DNA of 64,000 bases, taken from assembly GCF_027943945.1 (NCBI RefSeq), contig NZ_AP027141.1, positions 2,852,001-2,916,000 on the forward strand, in the 5' to 3' direction. This document shows positions 43,393 through 52,587 of this stretch, in pieces. The notes under the pieces were generated by a model. The model ran no database searches, was not told where the DNA came from, and worked only from the letters and a program-made list of their open reading frames with translations. Position 1 is the stretch's first letter, and each line of letters begins with the position of its first letter. A program made the translations under genes and the position numbers. Source of the DNA: Microbacterium terricola. Lineage in GTDB: Bacteria; Actinomycetota; Actinomycetes; Actinomycetales; Microbacteriaceae.

Positions 43393-44066
43393 CGGATCTC
43401 TCCTGTCGGGGGTGTGGCGCCGCCGTGCTCCAGGTGGGCCAGGACGGCGAGCACGCGGCGGTTGCCCGCCTCGTCCTGCTCGAGCTCGAGCTTCTGGAAG
43501 ACGGCCGTGATGTGCTTCTCGACGCTGCCTTCGGTGACGAAGAGCGCCTGGGCGATCGCCTGGTTGGACTTTCCTTCTGCGATGAACGCGAGCACGGTCG
43601 ACTCGCGGTCGGTGAGCCGCCGCATCCGCTCGTCGATGGCGCGTCTGCTGAGCAGCTGCGCGACGACCTCCGGATCGAACACGGTGGCGCCGGTGGCGAT
43701 GCGCTCGACGGTGTCGACGAACTCGGCGACGTCGGCGACGCGGTCCTTCAGCAGGTAGCCGAGGGCGCCGCCCTTGCCGGCGATGAGCTCGGACGCGTAG
43801 CGCTCCTCCACGTACTGCGAGAGCACCAGAACCGGCAGCTCGGGCCGGGCGGCGCGCAGTCGGAGCGCCGCCCGGATGCCCTCGTCGGTGTGGGTCGGCG
43901 GCAGCCGCACGTCGAGGATGCAGAGGTCGGGGTCGGTCTCGGCGACCGCCTCGTCGAGGTCGGTGGCGTCGGGGAGGGCCGCGACCACCTGGTGGCCGGC
44001 GTCTTCGAGCAGTCGCACGAGACCCTCCCGCAGCAGTACGGAGTCTTCGCAGATCAGGATGCGCAC
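43389..44066 (-). CDS. NarL/LuxR-type response regulator
   Basis: A 225-residue response regulator. Receiver domain with the acidic pocket ICEDSV and phospho-acceptor Asp52 in CILDVRLPP, Lys in YLLKDRV; LuxR-type helix-turn-helix near the C-terminus (RRLTDRESTVLAFIAEGKSNQAIAQALFVTEGSVEKHITAVF, in parts). Overlaps the histidine kinase gene by 13 bases and the DUF4097 gene by ATGA. Envelope-sensing NarL systems of this type (LiaRS/DesKR-like) often regulate their own operon. Confidence 0.92.
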   Translation of the reverse strand: MRILICEDSVLLREGLVRLLEDAGHQVVAALPDATDLDEAVAETDPDLCILDVRLPPTHTDEGIRAALRLRAARPELPVLVLSQYVEERYASELIAGKGGALGYLLKDRVADVAEFVDTVERIATGATVFDPEVVAQLLSRRAIDERMRRLTDRESTVLAFIAEGKSNQAIAQALFVTEGSVEKHITAVFQKLELEQDEAGNRRVLAVLAHLEHGGATPPTGEIR

Positions 44067-45313
44067 GGGATGCTCACCTCCACGGTGGTCGGGCCGCCGG
44101 CCGGGCTGTCGAGCTGGAAGGTGCCGCCCACGCCGAGCACGCGGTTAGCGATGCCGTCGAGGCCGCCACCCGGGGTGATCTGCGCATTGCCGATGCCGTT
44201 GTCCTCGACCTTGGCCCACAGCATCCCGCCGTCGCGCTGCCGGACGAGCACACGCACCTCACCGGCACGCGAGTGCTTGGCGGCGTTGGTCAGGGCTTCG
44301 GCGACGACGAAGTACACAGCCGCCTCGGCGGCGGGACTGCACCGCTGGGTGAGGCGCACGTCGAGGGCGACGGGGATATGGGATCGGCCGGCCAGCGCGG
44401 AGAGTGCCGCATCGAGGCCGCGGTCGTCGAGGACGGAGGTGTGGATGCCGCGGGCCAGCTGCCGCAGCTCGGTGACGGCGGCTTTCGTCGAGGTGTGCGC
44501 CTCGGCGATCAGCGCCTTGGCCGCCTCGGGGTCTGCGTCGACCTTCTGCTGAGCGAGCCCGAGCGTCATGCCGATGGACACCAGCCGCGGCTGGACGCCG
44601 TCGTGCAGGTCCCGCTCGATGCGGGTGCGCTCGACCTCGGCCGCGCGGACGGCTCCGGCCCGCTGGGCGCCGGACACCCGGGCGGCCTCGGTCAGCTGCG
44701 CCTCCCGCGAGGGGACCATGATGGCCCGCGAGATCATGCCGTGCACGATCGCCAGGCCGACGACCGCAGCGAGCGAGACAAGGGCGACGGCGATGCCGAT
44801 GATGGCGGCCCACGAGGTGGGCACGTCGAGGTCGGTGCGGAAGAGGCGCACGGCGCCGTCGGAGCCGAGCAGCGGGGCGAAGGCCAGCACGATGCCGGAG
44901 AAGACGAGCGTGACGAGCGGCAGCACGATGACGCCGAGCAGGGTGGCGATGGCGGCGTTGCCGACCCCGCGCCACATGGACGGGTCGATCGCCTGCTGCC
45001 AGAGGGTGCGCATCAGTCCGCCGAAGCCCGGGCGGCCGCTGCGGCGGGTGCGCAGGGCGGGGATGCCGAAGCCGTACAGGCCCTCGATACGGGCGCCCTC
45101 GACCCAGGCCGTGGCGTAGAGCGCGTAGACCAGCGCGGCGAGGAAGAGCAGGCCGATGCCGAAGATGGCGAGCAGGCCGATGCCGAGCGAGAGCAGCGTG
45201 ATCAGGATCGTGAACACGACGGTGCCGACGATGCCGACCGCCACGAGCTGGGCGATCGCGCCGAGCAGCACGAGCGGCGACGAGATGCGCCGAGACGGGG
45301 AAACGGAAGTCAT
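44054..45313 (-). CDS. sensor histidine kinase (HPK7/NarX-type)
   Basis: A 419-residue membrane kinase. Residues 1-190 hold about four to five helices of a putative sensor domain (with the cytoplasmic stretch GARIEGLYGFGIPALRTRRSGR), then the dimerisation/phospho-acceptor helix VERTRIERDLHDGVQPRLVSIG with the phosphorylated His, and the ATP-binding domain (AEALTNAAKHSRAGEV N-box; DNGIGNAQI G1; GGGLDGIANRVLGVGG). The signal is probably within the membrane. It partners with the overlapping response regulator. Confidence 0.9.
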   Translation of the reverse strand: MTSVSPSRRISSPLVLLGAIAQLVAVGIVGTVVFTILITLLSLGIGLLAIFGIGLLFLAALVYALYATAWVEGARIEGLYGFGIPALRTRRSGRPGFGGLMRTLWQQAIDPSMWRGVGNAAIATLLGVIVLPLVTLVFSGIVLAFAPLLGSDGAVRLFRTDLDVPTSWAAIIGIAVALVSLAAVVGLAIVHGMISRAIMVPSREAQLTEAARVSGAQRAGAVRAAEVERTRIERDLHDGVQPRLVSIGMTLGLAQQKVDADPEAAKALIAEAHTSTKAAVTELRQLARGIHTSVLDDRGLDAALSALAGRSHIPVALDVRLTQRCSPAAEAAVYFVVAEALTNAAKHSRAGEVRVLVRQRDGGMLWAKVEDNGIGNAQITPGGGLDGIANRVLGVGGTFQLDSPAGGPTTVEVSIPCAS

Positions 45314-45370
45314 GGCTCAAAGTTAGGCCGCGGCCGCGCCGCGCGCGCCAGAGCCATCCGGAGTCTTCTG

Positions 45371-45386
45371 CGGGGGTTATCCCCCG
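45371..45386. terminator. small hairpin CGGGGG-TTAT-CCCCCG
   Basis: A 6-bp G+C stem with a TTAT loop between the cytochrome b stop (45410) and the kinase start (45313). Could end the etf/cytochrome transcript; no T-run follows on the minus strand. Confidence 0.4.
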
Positions 45387-45409
45387 ATGCTGTTCTCGGT
45401 CGAGCCGCG

Positions 45410-47113
45410 TCAGCGTCCGCTGACGGTGCCGAACAGCCGGGCGATCGGGGCCAGGATGAGCGGGCGCGCGGCGGCCCAGCCGGCGGCGATGACGAGCAGG
45501 GAGGCGGCGAAGATCCAGAACCCGACCCAGTTCACGGCGTCCTGCGCCGCGTACATGTGGTTGAGGTTCCGCAGCGCCCCCGTCGCGAAGACGAGCGTGA
45601 CGTGCACGATGATGAACGCCACGAAGTACAGCATCACCGGGAAGTGCACGGCGCGCGCCCACTCGACGGGGTAGACGCGGTTCAGCGCCTTGGCGTCCTT
45701 CGGCCACAGCTTCGACATGCGGAAGCCGGTGATCGCGGCGAGTGGCGCCGCCAGGAACACGGTCGCGAAGTAGGCGAGCTGCTGCAGGGAGTTGTAGTTC
45801 ACCCAGCCGTTCTCGGTCGGCCAGTCGAGCGTCACGTACTGCAGGGCAGCGCTCACCGCATTCGGGAACACCTCCCAGCTGGTCGGGACGATCCGCATCC
45901 ACTGGCCGGTGACGAACAGCAGCACGACGAACACGGCTCCGTTGACGAGCCAGAAGATGTCGAGCCCCTGGTGGAACCACAGCGCGAGGCTGATCTTGCC
46001 CTTCTTGTCGCCGCGCGGCGCCCAGAACACGGTCGGGCGCTTCTCGGTGCGCACCTGCAGGCCCGAGCGGATGATCAGCACGATCAGGAAGGTGTTGAAG
46101 AAGTGCTGCCAGCCGAGCCACGCCGGGAAGCCGACCGGAGCCGACTCGGGCAGGTCGTACTCGCCGGGGTAGGCGTAGAGGAAGTCCCGCATGAACTCCA
46201 GCGAGACGAACCACCGCGTGAAGAACACGACCATCGCGGCGGCGAACAGCATCCCGATCCCGCCGACGATCACGGCGCCCGCCCACTGCGTGCGGGTGAA
46301 GGGGCCGATGCGGACGGGCTCAGGCTTCGGCTGCGGCCGCGTGCGCGCGGCGGCGCCCGGCCAGACCGTGCGGGTGAACGGCAGCGGGGCGCGCGGGCCG
46401 GCGGCGGCCGGTGCCGGTGCCGGTCGGGTCGTGGGTTCGGGACGGGTCGTGGGTTCGGCAGCGGGCGCGGGTGCGACAGGTTCTGGTGTCGGCTCGGGCT
46501 GGACCGCAGGTGCCGGAGCGGCAGCGGCCGCCCCCGGAACGGGCGCGAAGCCGGCGGGCGGCCAGGGTTCGCCGCCCGGGACGCGGGGCAGGCCCCGGCG
46601 GAGCGGTGCGCCCTCAGCTGAGGGGGCGTCTGCGGCCGGCGCGGCTGCGGCCGGTGCGGCTCCACTTCCCTGCGAGGGCGCCACATCGTTCTGGCGCGGT
46701 TGCGGAGAAAGGGCGCGGTCGGGTGCTGCGGCGCCGGGTGCGGGTGCGGGCGCGGATGCGGATGCGGCCGCGGGCAGGGAGGCTGCCGCCACCGCCGCGG
46801 CGGGCGGCCACGGCTCGCCACCGGGGGTGCGGGGCAGGCCGCGGCGGACCCGCACGGGCGCCCCGACGGGCTCGGGTGTCAGTACAGGGCGCTCCTCGGC
46901 GACAGATGCGGCAGCATCAGCCACCTCAACCCCGGCGGTCGTGGCCACGACGGGCTCGGGTGTCAGCACGGGTCGCTCATCGGCGACGGATGCGGCAGCA
47001 TCCGCCCCCTCGACGGGCTCCGCGACGCCCTCAGCCTCACCCGCAGGCGGCCACGGCTCGCCGCCGGCCACGCGGGGCAGGCCGCGGCGCAGCGTCCGCC
47101 CGTACGTCGCCAC
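45410..47113 (-). CDS. cytochrome b/b6 domain-containing membrane protein with a repetitive N-terminal tail
   Basis: A 567-residue protein. The C-terminal 290 residues hold four to five membrane helices of a cytochrome b561-like domain, with His residues in WQHFFNTFLIVL, LWFHQGLDIFW and AVHFPVMLYFVAFIIVHV suited to bind haem. The N-terminal 270 residues are Ala/Pro-rich and modular: RRGLPR-V/T-xGGEPWPP at residues 9-24, 90-105 and 172-187; DAAASVA-x-ERPVLTPEPV twice (from 38 and 65); PFTRT-x-W-x-GA at 245 and 271. GTG at 47113 starts directly after etfA stops, supporting this start. A membrane electron carrier, perhaps partner to a soluble redox protein. Confidence 0.8.
   Translation of the reverse strand: MATYGRTLRRGLPRVAGGEPWPPAGEAEGVAEPVEGADAAASVADERPVLTPEPVVATTAGVEVADAAASVAEERPVLTPEPVGAPVRVRRGLPRTPGGEPWPPAAAVAAASLPAAASASAPAPAPGAAAPDRALSPQPRQNDVAPSQGSGAAPAAAAPAADAPSAEGAPLRRGLPRVPGGEPWPPAGFAPVPGAAAAAPAPAVQPEPTPEPVAPAPAAEPTTRPEPTTRPAPAPAAAGPRAPLPFTRTVWPGAAARTRPQPKPEPVRIGPFTRTQWAGAVIVGGIGMLFAAAMVVFFTRWFVSLEFMRDFLYAYPGEYDLPESAPVGFPAWLGWQHFFNTFLIVLIIRSGLQVRTEKRPTVFWAPRGDKKGKISLALWFHQGLDIFWLVNGAVFVVLLFVTGQWMRIVPTSWEVFPNAVSAALQYVTLDWPTENGWVNYNSLQQLAYFATVFLAAPLAAITGFRMSKLWPKDAKALNRVYPVEWARAVHFPVMLYFVAFIIVHVTLVFATGALRNLNHMYAAQDAVNWVGFWIFAASLLVIAAGWAAARPLILAPIARLFGTVSGR
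47007..47026. repeat. intergenic-type CTCGACGGGCTC repeat inside the cytochrome b gene
   Basis: CCCTCGACGGGCTCCGCGAC resembles the CTTCGACGGGCTCAGCGACC element at 59184-59206. It encodes VAEPVEG (residues 30-36) in the repetitive tail. Confidence 0.4.
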
Positions 47114-48097
47114 TCAGGCCTTCTTCGCCTCGAGCGCCGCGATGAGCTGCGGCACGACGGTGAACAGGTCGCCGACCACGCCGAAGTCGGCGATGTCGAA
47201 GATCGGCGCATCGCCGTCCTTGTTGATCGCGACGATGGTCTTCGCGGTCTGCATCCCGGCCTTGTGCTGGATCGCTCCGGATATGCCGAGCGCGACATAC
47301 AGCTGAGGGGCGACCGAGACGCCGGTCTGCCCGACCTGGTGGGCATAGGGGATGTACCCGGCGTCGACGGCCGCGCGCGAGGCGCCCACGGCCGCGCCGA
47401 GCGCGTCGGCGAGCTGCTCGACGAGCGCGAACTTCTCCTCGGAGCCCAGCCCGCGACCACCAGAGACCACCTTGGCGGCCCCGCGCAGCTCGGGTCGCGA
47501 CGAGGTCGTCACGACGGCGTCGAAGCCCTCGATGGCGGCGGCGGGCGCACCGGATGCGGTCACCGCCAGCTCCTCCACGACCACCGGCTGGGCGTCGGCC
47601 CTGGCCTCCACCGCACCCTGGCGCACCGTGATGACGGGCGCGCCGAAGGTGGCGGCCGACTCGACGTTGTACGCGCCGCCGTAGACGGAGTGGTGGGCCA
47701 CGATGCCCTCGTCGTCGCGCGAGACGCCGACCGCGTCGACCGCGATCGCGAGGTTCGCACGGGCGGCGAAGCGACCGGCGATGTCGCGGCCCTCGACCGA
47801 GTTCGACACGAACACGGCGTCCGGGCGCACCAGGTCGGCGGCGGCCGCCAGCGCGTCGACCAGGGGAACCGTGAGTGCGGTGTCGGCGCCACCGAGTCCG
47901 GTCACGAGCACCGTCGCGGCACCGAGGGCGGCAGCATCCGCCGCCAGCGCCTGCTGGCGCTCTTCGGCGACGACCACCAGGGCGACCGGGGTGCCGACGC
48001 CGGCGGCGGCGCCGAGCAGGCCGGCCGACGACTTCGCCAGCTCGCCGGTGGGCAGCACGTCCAGCAGGACGAGGATCGAATCATCCGCGAAAGCCAT
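47114..48097 (-). CDS. etfA: electron transfer flavoprotein alpha subunit
   Basis: A 327-residue FAD-binding subunit of electron transfer flavoprotein. Conserved C-terminal FAD motif: PYAHQVGQTGVSVAPQLYVALGISGAIQHKAGM (in parts), IVAINKDGDAPIFDIADFGVVGDL. It takes electrons from acyl-CoA dehydrogenases, such as the one at 51361-52521, to the membrane quinone pool. AGGAGA SD before ATG 48097. It follows etfB by 9 bases; the cytochrome b gene starts right after its stop, hinting that this cytochrome could work with Etf. Confidence 0.94.
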   Translation of the reverse strand: MAFADDSILVLLDVLPTGELAKSSAGLLGAAAGVGTPVALVVVAEERQQALAADAAALGAATVLVTGLGGADTALTVPLVDALAAAADLVRPDAVFVSNSVEGRDIAGRFAARANLAIAVDAVGVSRDDEGIVAHHSVYGGAYNVESAATFGAPVITVRQGAVEARADAQPVVVEELAVTASGAPAAAIEGFDAVVTTSSRPELRGAAKVVSGGRGLGSEEKFALVEQLADALGAAVGASRAAVDAGYIPYAHQVGQTGVSVAPQLYVALGISGAIQHKAGMQTAKTIVAINKDGDAPIFDIADFGVVGDLFTVVPQLIAALEAKKA

Positions 48098-48106
48098 CGC
48101 CGTCTC

Positions 48107-48883
48107 CTATGCCAGTCGGTTCTCGATGAGGTAGGCGGCGAGCTTCTCGCCCGCGTCGCCCTCGTCGACGATCTTCACGCCCGCGCCGCGCGGCGGCTTC
48201 TGCGCGACAGCGGTCATGATCGAGCGCGGCGCATCGGCGCGCTCGGCGTCGACGCCGAGGTCGGCCAGCGAGACCGTCTCGAACGGCTTCTTCTTCGCCG
48301 CCATGATGCCCTTGAAGTTCGGGAACCGGGCGTCGGGCAGTGCTTCGGTGATCGAGATCACGGCCGGGAGCGGCGCCGAGATCCGCGCGACCCCCGCGTC
48401 GCTCGCGCGCGACCCGCTGACGGCGTCCTCGGTGAACTCGACGGCGGACAGGGCCGTCAGCTGGGGCACCCCGAGGCGCTCGGCGAGCATGGCGGGGAGC
48501 ACGCCGCCGGACCCGTCGGTGGACTGGTTGCCGGTGATCACCAGGTCGAACCCCGCGCGCTGCACGGCGGCGGCGAGCACTTCGGAGGTGAGGCTGAGAT
48601 CGGCGCCGCGCAGAGCATCGTCGACGACCTGCAGGGCCGATGCGGCGCCCATCGCGAGGCCCTTGCGGACGGTGGCCACGGCGGTCTCAGGGGTCATCGA
48701 CACGACGACCACCTCGGTGCCCGCATGCGCGTCGGCGTACGACAGCGCGACCTCCAGGGCCCGCTCGCCGATCTCGTCGAGCACCTTCTCGCCGGCGTCA
48801 CGGTCGGCGAGACCGGTCTCGAGATTCAGCTGGCGATCCCCGTAGGTGTCCGGGACCTCCTTGACCAGGACGACGATCTTCAT
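48107..48883 (-). CDS. etfB: electron transfer flavoprotein beta subunit
   Basis: A 258-residue subunit binding AMP and closing the flavin site in the EtfAB dimer. MKIVVLVKEVPDTYGDRQLN at the start, and DLVITGNQSTDGSGGVLPAMLAERLGVPQ (in parts) are family marks. SD GAAGGAG is just upstream of ATG 48883. First gene of the etfB-etfA-cytochrome operon, divergent from a MarR regulator that is a candidate controller. Confidence 0.94.
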   Translation of the reverse strand: MKIVVLVKEVPDTYGDRQLNLETGLADRDAGEKVLDEIGERALEVALSYADAHAGTEVVVVSMTPETAVATVRKGLAMGAASALQVVDDALRGADLSLTSEVLAAAVQRAGFDLVITGNQSTDGSGGVLPAMLAERLGVPQLTALSAVEFTEDAVSGSRASDAGVARISAPLPAVISITEALPDARFPNFKGIMAAKKKPFETVSLADLGVDAERADAPRSIMTAVAQKPPRGAGVKIVDEGDAGEKLAAYLIENRLA

Positions 48884-48964
48884 AGCGCTCCGCTCCTTCG
48901 ACGTGTCGAGTCTATGGGCCGCGACGACCGGCTAGCGTTGACACCGCCACGAGGGAGGTGCGCG

Positions 48965-49507
48965 ATGGCGAAGCCGCGTCCGCTGCCAGGCGATCCCATC
49001 GCCGAGGCCAGTCGCCAGTGGTCTGCGCACGGGTGGGCGGATGCCGCACCGGGCATGGCGGCGGTCACTTCGGTGTTCCGGGTGCAGCAGCTGATGCTCG
49101 CCCGCATCGACCGCGCGCTGAAGCCCTTCGGCCTCACCTTCGCCCGGTTCGAGCTGCTGCGGCTGCTCGCGTTCACGCGGGCGGGACGGATGCCGTTGGC
49201 CAGCGCGATCACGCGGCTGCAGGTGCATCCGACCAGCGTCACGAACACGGTCGACCGGCTCGTCCGCGCGGAGCTCGTCGCACGCGAGCCCCACCCGAAC
49301 GACGGGCGTGCGGCGATGCTCGTGCTCACCCCGGCCGGCCGCGCTCTCGTCGAGCGGGCGACGCACGCGCTGAACACCGACGTGTTCGCCGACATCGGCC
49401 TCAGCGGAGGAGACACGGCCGAGCTGACCGAGCTGCTCACGCGGGCGCGCGAGAGCGCGGGCGATGCCGTGGCCCCGCCCATGCACTCGGGCGCAGCGGG
49501 CGCGTAG
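48965..49507 (+). CDS. MarR family transcriptional regulator
   Basis: A 180-residue winged-helix regulator with DNA-binding part MPLASAITRLQVHPTSVTNTVDRL (in parts, about residues 80-103) and wing REPHPNDGRAAMLVLTPAGR. SD GGAGG lies 7 bases before the ATG. It is divergent from etfBA and convergent with the enoyl-CoA hydratase, so an acyl-CoA or aromatic-acid type ligand is plausible. The N-terminal 30 residues are longer than usual. Confidence 0.86.
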   Translation: MAKPRPLPGDPIAEASRQWSAHGWADAAPGMAAVTSVFRVQQLMLARIDRALKPFGLTFARFELLRLLAFTRAGRMPLASAITRLQVHPTSVTNTVDRLVRAELVAREPHPNDGRAAMLVLTPAGRALVERATHALNTDVFADIGLSGGDTAELTELLTRARESAGDAVAPPMHSGAAGA

Positions 49508-49508
49508 C

Positions 49509-50285
49509 TCACCTGTTCTCGAAGGCCGCGGCGCGCTTCTCGCGGAACGCGGCCATCCCTTCCTTCTGGTCGGCGGTGTCGAAGAGGGCGGCGAACGCCT
49601 GCTTCTCGAACCGCAGCCCGTCGGCCAGGGACGACTCCAGAGCGGCGTCGAGCGCGGCCTTCGCGGCGAACAGCGACGGCAGCGACTTGGCGGCGATCGC
49701 CTCGGCCGTCTTCTCCGCCTCGGCCAGCAGGTCGCCGGCGGGCACCACCCGCGAGACGAGCCCGGATCGCTCGGCCTCGGCAGCATCCATCATCCGTCCG
49801 GTCAAGACGAGCTCCGCCGCCTTGTAGTACCCGACCGCGCGAACGAGGCGCTGCGTGCCGCCCATGCCGGGGATGACGCCGAGGTTGATCTCGGGCTGCC
49901 CGAAGCGGGCCGTGTCGGCCGCGAGGATCACGTCGCACATCATCGCGAGCTCGCAGCCGCCGCCGAGCGCGTAGCCCGCCACGGCGGCGATCACCGGCGT
50001 GCGCACGGCGGCGAACAGCGCCCAGTCGCCGAAGTGGTCGCCGTCGAGCATCTCCTGAGCGCTCTTGCCCTCCATCTCCTTGATGTCGGCACCGGCGGCG
50101 AAGGCCCGCTCCGACCCGGTCACCACGATCGCCCCGATCTCCGGATCGGCGTCGAAGGCGGATGCCGCGGCCACCACGTCGCGCATGAGCTGCGTGTTGA
50201 GGGCGTTCAGCGCCTCGGGGCGGTTGAGGGTGATCCACCCCACCCGCCCGCGGGTCTCGGCGAGGATCGTGTCGTACTCGGTCAT
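49509..50285 (-). CDS. enoyl-CoA hydratase
   Basis: A 258-residue crotonase-fold hydratase. Oxyanion-hole regions are [11 protein letters not shown] and [17 protein letters not shown]; the two catalytic Glu positions are in GGGCELA and [20 protein letters not shown]. It hydrates 2-enoyl-CoA, probably methacrylyl- or crotonyl-CoA, within the branched-chain/fatty acid catabolic set encoded next to it. It sits 171 bases after the hydroxyisobutyrate dehydrogenase gene, with a hairpin in that gap. Confidence 0.93.
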   Translation of the reverse strand: MTEYDTILAETRGRVGWITLNRPEALNALNTQLMRDVVAAASAFDADPEIGAIVVTGSERAFAAGADIKEMEGKSAQEMLDGDHFGDWALFAAVRTPVIAAVAGYALGGGCELAMMCDVILAADTARFGQPEINLGVIPGMGGTQRLVRAVGYYKAAELVLTGRMMDAAEAERSGLVSRVVPAGDLLAEAEKTAEAIAAKSLPSLFAAKAALDAALESSLADGLRFEKQAFAALFDTADQKEGMAAFREKRAAAFENR

Positions 50286-50326
50286 CGGTGTCTTCCTTCG
50301 TCTTGCGGCCCGGCGACGGGCGGTGT

Positions 50327-50400
50327 CAGAACAGGTGCTCCGGCCGGCACAGGAGGTTCTGCCCCTGAATCATCCTGCCTCCGCCAGAACACCTGTTCTG
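50327..50400. repeat. 11-bp inverted repeat framing a 52-base loop
   Basis: CAGAACAGGTG (50327-50337) and CACCTGTTCTG (50390-50400) are perfectly complementary, with inner GTTCTG/CAGAAC copies at 50356 and 50385. Lies in the gap between two genes on the minus strand; may form a processed hairpin. Confidence 0.6.
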
Positions 50401-50456
50401 GGTGAGGGGATTCGGTGGGGCGGATGCCGGGGCGGCGGGGTCATCGGCGAGGTGGC

Positions 50457-51359
50457 TCATTCCGGGCTGTCGTCCCGGATGGTGGTGATGATCCCGCTGA
50501 AATCCTGCCCGGCTCCGGGGCCCGAGGCGAACGCTGTGTAGATCTCGCCCGCGAGCCTGCCCATCCGGGCGTCGACCCCGGTGAGCTCGAGCGCCTGCGC
50601 GGCGAGACCGAGGTCCTTCGCCATGAGTGCTCCGGCGAAGCCCGGCTGGTACTCGCGGTTCGCGGGGCTCGTCGGCACGGGGCCGGGCACCGGGCAGTTC
50701 GTGGTGAGCGCCCAGCACTGCCCCGACGCGTTGGACGCGACGTCGAACAGCGCCTGGTGGCTGAGACCGAGCCGCTCCCCCAGCACGAACGCCTCGGCGA
50801 CGGCGATCTGGGTCACCCCGAGGATCATGTTGTTGCAGACCTTGGCCGCCTGACCGAGCCCGGCCTCGCCGCAGTGCACGACGCGGCGGCCCATCGCCTC
50901 GAGGATCGGCAGGGCGTCTTCGAAGTCGCTCTCCGCGCCGCCGACCATGAACGCGAGCGTCCCGTTCTCCGCGCCGACCACGCCGCCGGAGACGGGCGCG
51001 TCGAGGCTGCGCATGCTCGCCGACACCGCGAGCTCGTGGGCGGCCCGCGCCTCGTCGACCGCGATCGTCGAGCAGTCCAGGAACAGCGCGCCGGGGGCGG
51101 CGACCGCGAGCAGCCCCGGGTCGTCGCCGGCGCCGCGATACGCATCGATCACGTGCCGCCCGCTCGGGAACATCGTGATCACGACGTCGCAGCCGGCCGC
51201 GGCATCCGATCCGGATGCGGCGACGGGGATGGATGCGGCGCGCGCCGCGTCGACGGCGGCAGGCACGACATCGAAGCCGGTCACGTCGAACCCTGCGCGC
51301 ACCAGGTTGACGGCCATCGGGAGACCCATGTGCCCGAGGCCGAGGAAGGCGATGCGCAT
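50457..51359 (-). CDS. mmsB: 3-hydroxyisobutyrate dehydrogenase
   Basis: A 300-residue NAD-dependent beta-hydroxyacid dehydrogenase: N-terminal Rossmann motif FLGLGHMGLPMAVNLVRAGF, substrate loop DAPVSGGVVGAENGTLAFMVGG, and the catalytic Lys in GQAAKVCNNMILG. It oxidises 3-hydroxyisobutyrate to methylmalonate semialdehyde in valine breakdown. One base separates it from the acyl-CoA dehydrogenase stop, so the two are in one operon. mmsA is not in the window. Confidence 0.92.
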   Translation of the reverse strand: MRIAFLGLGHMGLPMAVNLVRAGFDVTGFDVVPAAVDAARAASIPVAASGSDAAAGCDVVITMFPSGRHVIDAYRGAGDDPGLLAVAAPGALFLDCSTIAVDEARAAHELAVSASMRSLDAPVSGGVVGAENGTLAFMVGGAESDFEDALPILEAMGRRVVHCGEAGLGQAAKVCNNMILGVTQIAVAEAFVLGERLGLSHQALFDVASNASGQCWALTTNCPVPGPVPTSPANREYQPGFAGALMAKDLGLAAQALELTGVDARMGRLAGEIYTAFASGPGAGQDFSGIITTIRDDSPE

Positions 51360-51360
51360 G

Positions 51361-52521
51361 TCAGGCCGCCAGGAGTCCGCGGCCGATGATGACGCGCATG
51401 ATCTCGTTGGTGCCCTCGAGGATCTGATGCACTCGCAGGTCGCGCACCACCTTCTCGATGCCGTAGTCGTGCAGGTAGCCGTAGCCGCCGTGCAGCTGCA
51501 GAGCCTGGTTGGCGACCGCGAAGCCGGCGTCGGTCACGTAGCGCTTGGCCATCGCGCAGCGCATCGCGGCATCCGGGGCGCCCTCGTCGAGCGCCTGGGC
51601 CGCGTCGCGCACGAGGGCGCGCGCAGCGTGGAGCTCGGTCGCCATGTCGGCGAGGGCGAACACCACGGACTGCCTCTCGGCGAGCGCCTGTCCGAACGTG
51701 AACCGCTCATGCACGTACTGCACCGTGCGGTCGAGTGCCCACTGCGCTCCCCCGAGCGAGCATGCGGCGATGCTGACGCGGCCCGCGTCGAGCGCCGACA
51801 TCGCGATCTTGAATCCCTCCCCGATCGCGCCGAGCAGCGCGGAGGCGGGCAGGCGCACCTGATCGAGGATCACCTGCCGGGTGGGCTGGGCGTGCCAGCC
51901 CATCTTCTTCTCCAGCGCGCCGAAGCTCAGGCCGGGAGCGTCTCCCGGCACGAGGAACGCGCTGATGCCCCTGGCACCCGGCAGCGCCGGCTCACCGAGC
52001 GTCGACGTGCGCGCCATGACGACGTAGACCGCGGCCTCACCACCGCCGGAGATGAACTGCTTGACGCCCGTGAGAACGAACTCGTCGCCGTCGCGGACCG
52101 CACTGGTGGTGATCGCCGCGGCGTCGGACCCTGCGCCCGGCTCGGTCAGGCAGTAGCCGCCGAACCCGGTCATCGCGGTCAACTGCGGGAGCCACCGCTG
52201 CCGCTGGGCGTCGTCGCCGTAGCCGTCGATCATGCCGGCGACCATGTTGTGGATGGAGATGTAGGCCGCCACCGCCGGGTCCGCCTGCGCGAGCTCTTCG
52301 AAGATCGCCGCGGCGTCCATCCGGCTGAGCCCGGACCCGCCGACGTCCTCGCGGATGCAGATCCCGCCCAGGCCGAGTTCGCCTGCCGCGGTCAGCTCCT
52401 CACGAGGGAAGTGGTGGCGCTCGTCCCAGTCGAGCGCGTGCGGCGCCAGCCGGGTGGTCGCGAACTCGCGCACCGCCGCGACAATCGCGGCTCTCTCATC
52501 GGTCGTCACGGTCATGCTCAT
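51361..52521 (-). CDS. acyl-CoA dehydrogenase (isobutyryl-CoA dehydrogenase-like)
   Basis: A 386-residue flavoenzyme that introduces a 2,3 double bond into an acyl-CoA. Motifs: GGYCLTEPGAGSDAAAI (FAD), KQFISGGGEAAVYVVMART, MSALDAGRVSIAACSLG, and QALQLHGGYGYLHDYGIEK then RDLRVHQILEGTNEIMR, with the catalytic base Glu in LEGTNE. The tight link to mmsB suggests isobutyryl-CoA as substrate. Electrons go to EtfAB. ATG at 52521; a second ATG two codons later is possible. A palindrome at 52588-52609 lies upstream. Confidence 0.93.
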   Translation of the reverse strand: MSMTVTTDERAAIVAAVREFATTRLAPHALDWDERHHFPREELTAAGELGLGGICIREDVGGSGLSRMDAAAIFEELAQADPAVAAYISIHNMVAGMIDGYGDDAQRQRWLPQLTAMTGFGGYCLTEPGAGSDAAAITTSAVRDGDEFVLTGVKQFISGGGEAAVYVVMARTSTLGEPALPGARGISAFLVPGDAPGLSFGALEKKMGWHAQPTRQVILDQVRLPASALLGAIGEGFKIAMSALDAGRVSIAACSLGGAQWALDRTVQYVHERFTFGQALAERQSVVFALADMATELHAARALVRDAAQALDEGAPDAAMRCAMAKRYVTDAGFAVANQALQLHGGYGYLHDYGIEKVVRDLRVHQILEGTNEIMRVIIGRGLLAA

Positions 52522-52587
52522 CGGATTTCACGTCCTTGTGGGGCATCCTGCAGGAATCCTGCGCGGCCGGGTGGGCAGCATGATGAG

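Noticed and set aside
44273..46621. A 782-codon plus-strand frame opposite the histidine kinase and cytochrome b genes
   Set aside because: Crosses two real genes and a gap; composition is that of antisense reading. The genes opposite have clear motifs.
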